From the NCBI RefSeq assembly GCF_002575655.3, contig NC_053035.3, forward strand, positions 381,587,792-381,651,791: a DNA stretch of 64,000 nucleotides, in the 5' to 3' direction. The notes under the pieces are model-generated. The model was not told the origin of the DNA. It did not search any database and worked only from the letters and a program-made list of their open reading frames with translations. The position numbers and the translations under genes are program-made. Positions 55,396 through 64,000 of this stretch are shown one piece after another (the first letter of the stretch is position 1; every line of letters starts with the position of its first letter). Source of the DNA: Aegilops tauschii subsp. strangulata (taxonomy: Eukaryota; Streptophyta; Magnoliopsida; Poales; Poaceae).

Positions 55396-56839
55396 AAGGT
55401 TGATTCACATCTTGGAGTCCCATCCCCCCATTTGCTGGTTTGATTTTGTTGTTTTTCGTCCAAATTTGAAAATCCCCACAAAAATAGCCCCAAATTTTTT
55501 TCCTTGCAATTTGTTGGATCTTGTGAGATTTGGTTGTTTTGGTCCATGGATTTGTTGTTTGGCAAGTGGATCTAGCCCCTTCCCATCAATCCCCACCCTT
55601 CCACCACGAAATCCACCTAATTTTGCATTTCCCCAAAATTTTCCGCCTAAATCGGAGACCACCGGGTGCCCGCACCTCGAACCACCGGGCACCCGCACCC
55701 CCGGGCTGTTTGCCCCGGACCACCCCGGGCACCCGCACCTCCCACCCCCGGGTGCCCGCACCCCCCGAATCAGCCCAACTACACCTCCATTTTGGCCATA
55801 ACTTCCTACTCCCAAGTTCGTTTTGCGTGCTCTTTAGCTTGTTCGGAAGCTCTTGACATCCCCCATCCACATATATCATTACCACCACCTTTAGCCTCCA
55901 TCCAAAAATTCATCATCATAGCACAGACCTTCCGCATTTGACCGATTTTGAGTTGCGGTTTCCGTTTCCTAAGGTGTTTCGGCTACTTAGGAGCATGTGA
56001 CATCGACATCACCGCCATTCATCATCGCCTTGGAGTCATCTTCGCCAACGATCATCACCGTTGTCACTGCTAACCGTAAGAAAGGACGGTAACCTCGACG
56101 ACACTTACCTTTGCTTTTGCATTGATAACCCGAGCCATTTCGCGTCGCTTACCCATCGAGACTAGCAAGTTGAGAATTGCCAGGCCACGCTATTGTGCAC
56201 CGTAGTGATCTTGTTATCATCTTAATGCCATAAGTCTCTCCCGTGCATATCTTACATACTTCTCTCATATCATATTTGGCTCGAGCATCATCTATAGGAA
56301 AAAAAGAAACAAAAGCTTGTAAGCAATAGCATTGAGCCATTTTGCATAGTCATATCATCTTGGTCATCGCATACATAGCAAAATTGGGATTGAAGATGGC
56401 ACGTTTCTCTCATAGGTTAGTGCACAAGCGTATCTTGCCCATTTGAGCAATCGAGCTAGCGTCTCTCTAGCATTCGCACAACAAGAGCATTTTCTGTGGT
56501 TTCAAATTTTGAGCTCATTCCTTGGTTGTGCGGATCCCATCTATCCCCCGTGTGTGTGTGTGTTCCTAGTGATATTCTTGGCTTTGATCTATTTTCTTTA
56601 CTTGCAATTTTGTGAACCTTCTCAACCTTATCGATATCTCGACTAACATTTGCTTGAAATTTTTGCCACCATCCTAACCGAGCTACTCCATAAGCCTTTT
56701 ACTTGTAGGTGTGAGAAACAAACCCGGTTCCAATTCTCCTATTGTGGCATTACATTGAGTGACACTTGTTACATCCTCAATCCTCGGAAAAGGTAACTTC
56801 GGTATTGTTCTCTCATTTTCCTACTCACCCAACTTGGTT
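55396..56839 (+). other. Untranslated leader of the chromovirus-like element
   Basis: About 1.4 kb. Contains five or so CCGGGTGCCCG/CGGGCACCCG motifs at 55661-55770 and otherwise T-rich sequence. No convincing gene. Confidence 0.65.
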
Positions 56840-58957
56840 ATGATGGATAGGCCAAGTTCGTCGGCGAACCCGCTTTTCGAGGAGCAAGGTGTTGATCCCG
56901 GCTACGTCACCAAAAACCACTTCTTCGTCGTGCAACAAGCTCTACATCAAGAAAGCGAAGCTTTGGGTGAACGCTTGGAGCAACTCGCCTCCGACCTTCG
57001 TCAATCGGAATCAAGGAACCGCGACTACATCGACGCTAAGTTCACCACACAAATGGAAGAAATGTTCAACATGATCATGAGACGCCCGTCCTCCTCGACA
57101 TCTTCATCAAGACGGCGCCACTCAAGCCGCCGCTCAAGTCGTCAATCTTCGGACTACTCCTCTTACGACGCAAGTCCTCCACGAGCGCATTTCCCTCGAC
57201 GTGATGACCCCCAAGATCGCCAAGCTCAAGAAAATCCATTCCATGGCAATGGCTTACAAGACCGAGTCCGAGCACGCGAAAGGGCGCGACAACAAGCACA
57301 AGAAGAAATGGAGCAAGAGCAAATACCTCCACAAGTGCAATGTCAACCACCTCAAGACGGTGATGCAATTTGACAAGCACAAGAGCGCCGTGAAGCACAA
57401 GCCCTCGAACGTGAAGCTCAAGCACTCGATGCTCAACGCACACTCAACGAGGCCACTAGAGCCGTCGAAGAGCGGAACCGCCAAGTCCATGAACAAGAAG
57501 ATGCACTTCGCCAAGCACGACAAGAAGAAGCCGCTCGACTTGAAGAGCAATAAGAAAGAAGAAACCAAGCGCACATGCCTCACACTCCTCCACGACAAGA
57601 ATGACATCACGAGGAACGAGCATTTGAGGACCTTCCCCCTTGTCAAGAGCAACATCGAAACTGCCACTATGATGAAGAACTCCGCTACGGCAAGCTCAAG
57701 TTCACCATGCCAAATTTCTATGGAAGCAATGATCTCGAAGAATATCTCTCATGGTCCTTGAAGGTGGACAAAATATTCCGTCTTCACAACTACGACGAGG
57801 AAAAGAAGATCGCCATGGCCTCCCTGGAGTTTCAAGACTACGTCCTCATTTGGTGGGAACAAGTGATTGAGCGACGACAAACACGAGGCGAACCACCAAT
57901 CACAACTTGGACGGAAATGAAGGATGTCATGAGAGCTTGCTTTGTGCCTACACACTACACCTGTGATCTCTTCAAGGAGTTGCAACTCCTCAAGCAAGGC
58001 ACGAAGACGGTGGAAGAATACTACCAAGAAATGGAGATTGCCATGATACGAGCCAATGTCAAGGAAGACGATGAGCAAACAATGGCACGCTTCTTGAACG
58101 GCCTCAACCACCCAATCAAGCGGATTGCCGACTTCCAACCATACTCAAACCTTCTCGATCTAGTTCATCAAGTGACCAAGGCCAAGCGACAAGTGCAAGA
58201 TGACTTCAAATACGCCAAGTACTCGTCCAAGACTTACGGCTCCTACTCTCAAGCTCCCGCGACTTCGGCAACTCCTACCTCAACTAGAGCATCACCAAGT
58301 ACCGGCGACAAGTCAAGTTCCAAGCAAGCTATGCCTTCCTCGACTCGGCCTCCGGCAAGAAACTACAAATCCAAGACTCCCTCATCTTCGGCGCCACCGA
58401 ACGATTCCGTCAAGACAAGTTCTTTCAAGTGCTTCACTTGTGGTGGCCGAGGACACAAGTCCTTCGAATGCACCAACAAGCGAACCATGATCTTCAACGA
58501 TGATGGCACATATGACTCGATGAGTGAAGAAGAAATGGAAGCCCTTGAGCACGTGGCCATGCAGCGGCGCATGAACGAAGATGAAGATGATCAGGTGTTT
58601 TGTGACAATGATTCAAATCCCTCTCTCGTGGTCTCCAAGGTCTTGACGCTCCAACACCATCAAGAAGAAGACCGACGGTGCCACATCTTCCACACCAAGG
58701 CTAGCATCAAAGGGCGGTCCGTGAAAGTCATCATCGACGGAGGAAGTTTTCACAACTTGGCAAGTGCAGAGCTATGTTCCAAGCTGCAATTGGTTAAGAA
58801 GAAGCACCCTCGTCCCTACAAGGTGCAATGGGTAAGCGGCTCCGGCACTATTCAAGTGGAGCATACGGTGCAAGTTTCTTTCAAGATCGGCGCCTACGAG
58901 GACACCTTGGAGTGCGACGTAGTGTCTATGTCCGTGTGCCATCTTCTCTTGCGATGA
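56840..58957 (+). pseudogene. Gag of the chromovirus-like element, interrupted
   Basis: One frame of 706 codons from ATG 56840 (or 56843) with three internal stops: TGA near 57371, TAA near 57551 and TGA near 57599. N-terminal part: helical region (EALGERLEQLASDLRQSE), a Ser/Arg-rich stretch (57090-57160), then a long Q/E/R/A-rich coiled-coil zone (57230-57560). From 57707 the conserved gag core is recognisable (FYGSNDLEEYLSWSLKVD, FVPTHYTCDLFKELQLLKQG), followed by a Ser/Thr/Pro-rich linker and a CCHC zinc knuckle (CFTCGGRGHKSFEC). The end of the frame (58710-58957) covers the start of the protease (VIIDGGSFHNLAS, a DGG in place of the usual DSG/DTG). A frame break at 58957 separates it from pol. 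Confidence 0.8.
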
Positions 58958-61900
58958 CCTATTGGCAATTCGACCACGGAGTCATCCACAACGGAAGAAC
59001 CAACCACTATAGCTTCAAGATGAAGGGCAAGGAGTATGTGCTTCGACCAATGTCACCAAGCCAAGTGATCACCGACAAGCAAGCATCCACTCATCATGGA
59101 GATACTAGTGAGAGACTGAACCACCACAAAGAATGTGAGCGCCACAAGCCAAAATTGAGCGACTCTTCGCCAAGAGAGAAAAACTTAGTCCTTCTAGCCA
59201 CAAAAAGAGAGATGAGAGAAGTGTGTGAGAACCAATCAAGTGTCGTCCACTTTGTCCTTCTTTGCAAAGATGAGGTGGCAAAAACTAACACTCCTAATCC
59301 TCTTCCTCTAGTGTTCTCTAACTTGTTGCAGGAATTCGAGGATGTCTTCCCCGATGAGCTACCTCCCGGTCTCCCTCCTCTATGTGGCATTGAACATAGG
59401 ATCGATCTCATCCCCGGAGCACCTCTTCCGAACAAGGCTCCATACCGCATCAACCCCTAAGAAACTAAGGAGATCCAACGACAAGTACAACAACTCATCG
59501 ACAACGGCCATGTACATGAAAGCTTAAGTCCTTGTGCCGTTCCAGTTATCCTTGTGCCCAAGCAAGATGGTAGTTTTCACATGTGCTCCGATTGTAGACC
59601 CATCAATACTATCACCGTTCGTTATAGGCATCCCATTCCTCGCCTTGATGATATGCTAGATGAGCTTAGCGGTGCCACCATTTTCTCTAAAATTGATCTT
59701 AAAAGTGACTATTTATCAAATTCGCATACAAGAAGGTGATGAATGGAAAACCACTTTCAAAACTAAATTTGGCTTGTACGAGTGGTTGGTTATGCCTATG
59801 GGTTTATCGGAAGCTCCCGGTACTTTCATGTGTCTTATGCATTTTGTGCTTTGTCCTTACATTGGAGTGTTTGTTGTGGTCTACTTCGACGACATACTTG
59901 TTTTTAGCAAATCCATCAAAGATCATGTAAATCATGTTAGGGCCGTTTTCCAAACTCTTCGCAAGGAACGTCTTTATGCCAACATGAAAAAGTGCACTTT
60001 TGGAGTTGACAAGCTTGTTTTCTTGGGTTTCGTTGTTTCCTCAAAGGGTGTCCATGTTGATGAGTCTAAAATTGAATCAATTAAAACTTGGCACAACCCA
60101 CTAATTTGCAACAAGTGCGTAGTTTTCTTGGCCTTGCGGGTTTCTATCGTCGCTTTGTGAAAGATTTTAGCACTATTGCCGCACCGTTGCATGCATTGAG
60201 TAAGAAAAATGCTCCTTTTGCTTGGGGACCTTTGCAATCTACCGCTTTTGATGAGCTCAAATCCTTGCTTACTCATGCTCTGATTCTTTCTTTGCCTAAC
60301 TTTGACAAAACTTTTGAGGTTCATTGCGATGCTAGTGGTAATGGAATTGGTGGAGTCTTGATGCAAGAAAAGCGAGATATTGCATACTTTAGTGAAAAAC
60401 TCTCCGGTGCTCAACTTAACTATCCCATCTATGACAAAGAATTGTATGCTTTAGTGCGTGTGTTGCATGTTTGGGAGCATTATCTTAGACCGCATGAGTT
60501 TGTCATACATACCAATCATGAGACACTTAAGTACCTTGAAGGCCAAATCAAGTTGAATAAATGGCATGCTACATGGAGTGAATTTATTGAATCTTTCCCC
60601 TATGTGATCGAGTAAATTAACGGCAAAGAGAATGTTGTGGCGGATGCGCTTTCCCGCAAATGCATGTTAATTACTCAACTTTAATTGAATGTTGTTGGAT
60701 TCGATGATACCAAAGATTTGTATGAGCACGATGTGACTTTTGCTACTCCTTATGCTAAGTGTGTGACACATACATCTTGGGAACGATATTATATCAAAGA
60801 TGGTTATCTAATGAGAGCTAACAAACTATGCATTCCCGAGTCTTCTCCTTGTTTGTTACTTTTGCAAGAGGCTCATGGAGGTGGACTCATGGGACACTTT
60901 GGACGTGAGAAGACTTTCGCCATGCTCTCCAAGAACTATTTTTGGCCCAAGATGTTTCGCGATGTCTCACGCTTCACCACCCGGTGCTCTACATGTTGCA
61001 AAGCTAAGTCACAATCTCAATCCCATGGTTTACATATGCCTTTACCTATTCCACATCAACCTTGGGAAGATATTAGAATGGATTTTGTGCTTGGATTACC
61101 TAGGACTCAAAATGGGAAGGACTCCGTATTTTTTGTCGTGGACCGATTCTGTAAAATGGCTCATTTTATCCCGTGCAATAAGATAGACGATGCTTCACAT
61201 GTTGCAAATCTCTTTTGTAGGGAAATCTTGAGGTTGCACGGCGTGCCAAAGACAATTGTGTTGGACCGAGACGTCAAGTTCTTAAGCTACTTTTGGAAGA
61301 CGCTTTGCGCCAAGCTCGAAATCAAGCTACTCTTCTCCACGGCGTATCATCCTCAAACCGATGGCCAAACGGAAGTCACCAACCGGACGCTTGCCACTCT
61401 CCTACGCGTGTTGATCAAGAAGAACATCAAGGAGTGGGAGGAGTGCTTACCCATCGCCGAGTACGCCTACAACCGTGCAAGACACTCTACCATCAGTAAG
61501 TCCCCCTTCGAGGTTGTCTACTGCTTCAACCCATTGTCGCCGTTGGACATACTTCCTCTACCGCTTCAAGAACGAGCAAACATGGACGCTAGTGCAAGAG
61601 CAACCTGCCTCAAGAAGATGCATGAAGAAACACTTTCCACGATCGAGCGCCAAGTACAACGACTCGCCTCCAAGCTCAACATCAACAAGTCACCGATGGT
61701 GTTCCAATCCGGCGATCTAGTATGGTTACATCTACGCAAGGACCGCTTCCCCAAGGAGCGCAAGTCCAAACTACTTCCGAGAGGCGATGGACCATTCAAG
61801 GTGCTCGCACGCTACAACGACAACGCCTACAAAGTCGACATTCCATGCGACAAGTACAACATAAGCGACATCTTCAACGTCAAAGACTTGGCCAAGTACC

Positions 61901-62230
61901 ATGGTGATGAAGAGCACGATTCGTGGACGGATCTCTCCCAAGGGGGGGACGATGCGGAGTATCCCTCGACTACCCACACCGACACTCCATCACCACCGCA
62001 AGCACCGAGAGGACCGATGACAAGAGCCCGCGCACGCGCCATCGAGAATGAGGTCACTTCTTTCCTATTCAAGTCTCGCTCGGATTCGCGTGAGAATTGG
62101 ATTCTACCTCAAATGGAGACATTGTTCATTCTTAGGTACCAAGTAAATGATCGTGAGAAGGAGCGGATGGAGATCCAAGCATGCACGGAGGAGAAGAGCG
62201 AAGAAGGAAGCAAGCGGGCAAAAACCCCTG
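58958..62230 (+). pseudogene. Pol of the chromovirus-like element, broken
   Basis: Continues from the protease end through reverse transcriptase (LVPKQDGSFHMCSDCRPIN, YFDDILVFSKS near 59883), RNase H ([16 protein letters not shown]), integrase zinc finger (HFGREKTF, CSTCCKAK) and core (DFVLGLPR, LDRDVKF, AYHPQTDGQTEVTNRTL) to an integrase C-terminal segment (RGDGPFKVLARYNDNAYKVD). Lesions: TAA 59458-59460, frame breaks near 59712 and 60100, TAA at 60613-60615 and 60682-60684. From 60685 on the frame is open through integrase and runs across the polypurine tract into the 3' LTR; the LTR-encoded stop used in the left copy is lost (TGA to GGA near 62207), so the frame continues into GC-rich repeats. 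Confidence 0.85.
61940..61949 (+). other. Polypurine tract of the chromovirus-like element
   Basis: AAGGGGGGGA immediately before the right LTR (from 61950). It is also coding (in-frame within the integrase tail). Confidence 0.8.
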
Positions 62231-62350
62231 GACACCCCGGGTGCCCGGGCTTGGGACCCCCGGGTGCCCGGCCACCTCCCAGCCGCCCCCCTGCACGGGC
62301 CGGGTGCCCGGCCCCTTCGCCCCGGGTGCCCGGACGAACCTGGGTGCGGG
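61950..62350 (+). repeat. Right LTR of the chromovirus-like element, first 401 bp
   Basis: Aligns with 54328 onward; carries fewer CCCGGGTGCCCGG repeats, so the block differs in copy number between LTRs. Cut at 62351 by the next element. Confidence 0.85.
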
Positions 62351-62821
62351 TGTCGGTGTCAAAACCGGCGGATCTCGGGTAGGGGGTCCCGAACTATGCG
62401 TCTAAGGCGGATGGTAACAGGAGGCGGGGGACACAATGTTTACCCAGGTTCGGGCCCTCTCGATGGAGGTAATACCCTACTTCCTACTTGATTGATCTTG
62501 ATGATATGAGTATTACAAGAGTTGATCTACCACGAGATCGTAGAGGCTAAACCCTAGAAGCTAGCCTATGGTTATGATTGTTGTTGTCCTACGGACTAAA
62601 CCCTCCGGTTTATATAGACACCGGAGGGGGCTAGGGTTACACAGAGTCGGTTACAAGGGAGGAGATCTACATATCCAAATTGCCAAGCTTGCCTTCCACG
62701 CAAAGGAGAGTCCCATCCGGACATGGGACGAAGTCTTCAATCTTGTATCTTCATAGTCCAACAGTCCGGCTAAAGTATAGAGTCCGGCAGTCCAAGGACC
62801 CCCTAATCCAGGACTCCCTCA
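62351..62821 (+). repeat. Left LTR of the Fatima-like element
   Basis: 471 bp, TG...CA. Contains a TATA box (TTATATAG at 62610-62617) in the loop of a perfect 9-bp inverted repeat (CCCTCCGGT 62601-62609, ACCGGAGGG 62620-62628). Confidence 0.8.
62610..62617 (+). promoter_or_regulatory. TATA box of the Fatima-like LTR
   Basis: TTATATAG between two arms of a perfect 9-bp inverted repeat. Expected transcription start about 30 bp downstream. Confidence 0.55.
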
Positions 62822-63396
62822 GTAGCCCCTGAACCAGGCTTCAATGAAGATGAGTCCGGCGCGTAGATTGTCTTCGGCATTGCAAGGCGGGTTCCTCCTC
62901 CGAATACTCCATAGAAGATTTTGAACACAAGGATCATGTCCGGCTAGCAAAATAAATTTCACGTACCGCTGTAGAGAATATAATATTCCACAAATCTAAT
63001 CTGCTGACAAGTTTCATAGCGTGACATCACGCCATGGCCCGGTCATTATTCGAACCGTTTTTCCCAACCAGCTACTGCACATATTGCGAGGCGGTTTTCT
63101 TGGCACGTCTTGTCGAAGCAGAGATCATGTCCCCCTATGACGGGATTCTCATCAATACGGGTGTGGGTAACCCAACCGCGCCATCAATTACGACGCTTGA
63201 GGAATTAGCGAGTTTACCAAGCAGGTGGGGAGGCGCATAGTTTCTTCCGCCCTTATAAAGAGACAAGGATTCATCTTTTTCAGCCACACCTTCTTCTTCC
63301 TTGCTCATCCATTCTTGCGCACTCGAGCTCCAGCGCCCAAGTTCGCATTTTCTCCTCAAAACCACTCCAAGCAAGTCCGGAGCGGGAGGCAAGTGG
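62822..63396 (+). other. Leader of the Fatima-like element
   Basis: About 575 bp. Includes a CTTATAAAG motif (63252-63260) 137 bp before the ORF start, which may be a second promoter. No other gene. Confidence 0.5.
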
Positions 63397-64000
63397 ATGG
63401 TCTCCTCCGTCACGAAGGAGGACATTACAAAGCTCCGGGGAGCCGGATACCCGGCCTCAGATATCGTGCACCGGCTACCAGATGCGGGGCTGATCGTCCC
63501 AACTCCAGAACCCCATGAGAGGGTGGTATTTCTTACCCACTTCGTCTGCGGGCTGGGATTTCCCCTCCACCCGTTCGTTTGTGGGCTCATGTTCTACTAT
63601 GGGCTGGACTTTCATGATCTGGCCCCGAATTTCATCCTCAACATCTTGGCGTTTATCGTCGTGTGCGAGGCCTTCCTCCGCATTAAGCCCCACTTCGGCC
63701 TATGGTTGAAGACCTTCAATGTTAAACCGAAGGTGGTGGTCGGCCAGCAAGCGGAGTGGGGAGGCGCCATGGTGGGAAAAATGCCCAACGTCGCCTGGCT
63801 CGAAGGCTCCTATGTGGAGACCGCGAAAGGGTGGCAATCGGGGTGGTTCTACATCACCGAGCCGCGCGACACCAACTGGGTGGCGGCCCCCGAATTCCGA
63901 TCCGGTATCCCCATGCAGCTCACCTCCTGGAAAGAGAAGGGCCTATCCTGGGGTTCATCGGTGGAGCTGACCGGACTCCAGACCTGCGTCAAAAACATGA
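63397..64000 (+). CDS. Putative gypsy-type transposon protein (Transposase_28-like), truncated by the window end
   Basis: Open from ATG 63397 to the last base without a stop. The N-terminal part is MVSSVTKEDITKLRGAG; residues about 35-105 read PTPEPHERVVFLTHF, GLGFPLHPFVCGLMFYYGLD and FLRIKPHFGLWLKTFNVKP, the wording of the family labelled 'putative gypsy type transposon' (pfam04195), which occurs as the first ORF of several grass gypsy elements. Biochemical role unknown, sometimes regarded as a gag-like or accessory protein. Next residues (GWFYITEPRDTNWVAAPEF) also fit that family. Recognised from memory of the family pattern, not from a search. Confidence 0.8.
   Translation, partial: MVSSVTKEDITKLRGAGYPASDIVHRLPDAGLIVPTPEPHERVVFLTHFVCGLGFPLHPFVCGLMFYYGLDFHDLAPNFILNILAFIVVCEAFLRIKPHFGLWLKTFNVKPKVVVGQQAEWGGAMVGKMPNVAWLEGSYVETAKGWQSGWFYITEPRDTNWVAAPEFRSGIPMQLTSWKEKGLSWGSSVELTGLQTCVKNM

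Larger units (their letters stand above)
54328..62350 (+). mobile_element. Ty3/gypsy chromovirus-like element (CRM/Reina-like), right LTR truncated by nested insertion
   Basis: Left LTR 54328-55379, primer site 55383-55395, gag, protease, RT, RNase H and integrase in gypsy order, polypurine tract 61940-61949, then the first 401 bp of the right LTR until the Fatima-like element starts at 62351. The rest of the right LTR should lie beyond that element, outside the window. The Pol frame extends into the LTR, a feature described for CRM-lineage chromoviruses; gag and zinc knuckle (CFTCGGRGHKSFEC) also fit. Centromeric location cannot be inferred from sequence alone. Coding lesions make it inactive. 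Confidence 0.85.
62351..64000 (+). mobile_element. Fatima-like gypsy element, left part
   Basis: LTR 62351-62821 (TGTCGGTGTC to CAGGACTCCCTCA) followed by GTAGCCCCTGAACCAGG, an internal start I associate with the Fatima family; a canonical iMet primer site is not seen. Inserted into the right LTR of the chromovirus-like element. The right end is outside the window, so no TSD test is possible here; the expected duplication is GCGGG (62346-62350). Confidence 0.75.

Overview
The window is repeat-dense grass DNA, almost certainly from a Triticeae genome (wheat, Aegilops, barley or rye). The evidence is a BARE/WIS/Angela-type Copia LTR, a Sukkula-like large retrotransposon derivative (LARD), a Fatima-like gypsy LTR, a Thalos-like Stowaway MITE and a large CACTA transposon, stacked inside one another. 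No intact, unambiguous host gene is visible. Family names rest on recalled resemblance, because no search could be run. Coordinates of LTR ends, target-site duplications (TSDs), primer sites and splice sites were read directly from the bases.

Layout. (1) 1-13881: right part of a non-autonomous gypsy-type LARD. The left LTR (1-886 plus 5282-6322) is split by a solo LTR of a related subfamily (887-5276, perfect 5-bp TSD GGTAT). The internal domain (6323-9695) has no gag-pol but carries two paralogous ORFs (6642-7436 and 7807-8439), each behind its own TATA box and each with a segment that resembles a double-stranded RNA-binding domain. The right LTR is 9696-13881. (2) 13882-17454 and 26131-26186: one decayed L1-type LINE, split by a complete Copia element (17455-26125, perfect TSD GTGTC) whose gag-pol frame is broken. 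(3) 26384-53307: two CACTA ends with matching termini (CACTACAAAAAA), proposed to bound one 26.9-kb non-autonomous element. It contains a GATGAACAG array near the left end and a GGGCC array near the right end, four diverged copies of a 0.5-0.7 kb unit, a NAC-domain gene fragment, two related intron-containing F-box/DUF295 pseudogenes, and two multi-exon coiled-coil genes of unknown function (about 44.4-46.9 kb and 47.8-51.7 kb). The second of these has phase-consistent exons and an open frame. No TNP2-type transposase was seen. (4) 54328-62350: a Ty3/gypsy chromovirus-like element with a disrupted gag-pol whose Pol frame runs into its own 3' LTR. That LTR is interrupted at 62351 by a Fatima-like gypsy element (LTR 62351-62821, open putative gypsy ORF 63397 to the window end).

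How the parts relate. Relative ages can be read from nesting: the solo LTR is younger than the LARD LTR it splits, the Copia is younger than the LINE, and the Fatima-like element is younger than the chromovirus. The LARD and probably the CACTA element depend on proteins made elsewhere. The most interesting points are the paired dsRBD-like ORFs in a LARD, the coiled-coil genes and captured host gene pieces within the CACTA borders, and the CCCGGGTGCCCGG motif shared by LTR and leader of the chromovirus-like element.
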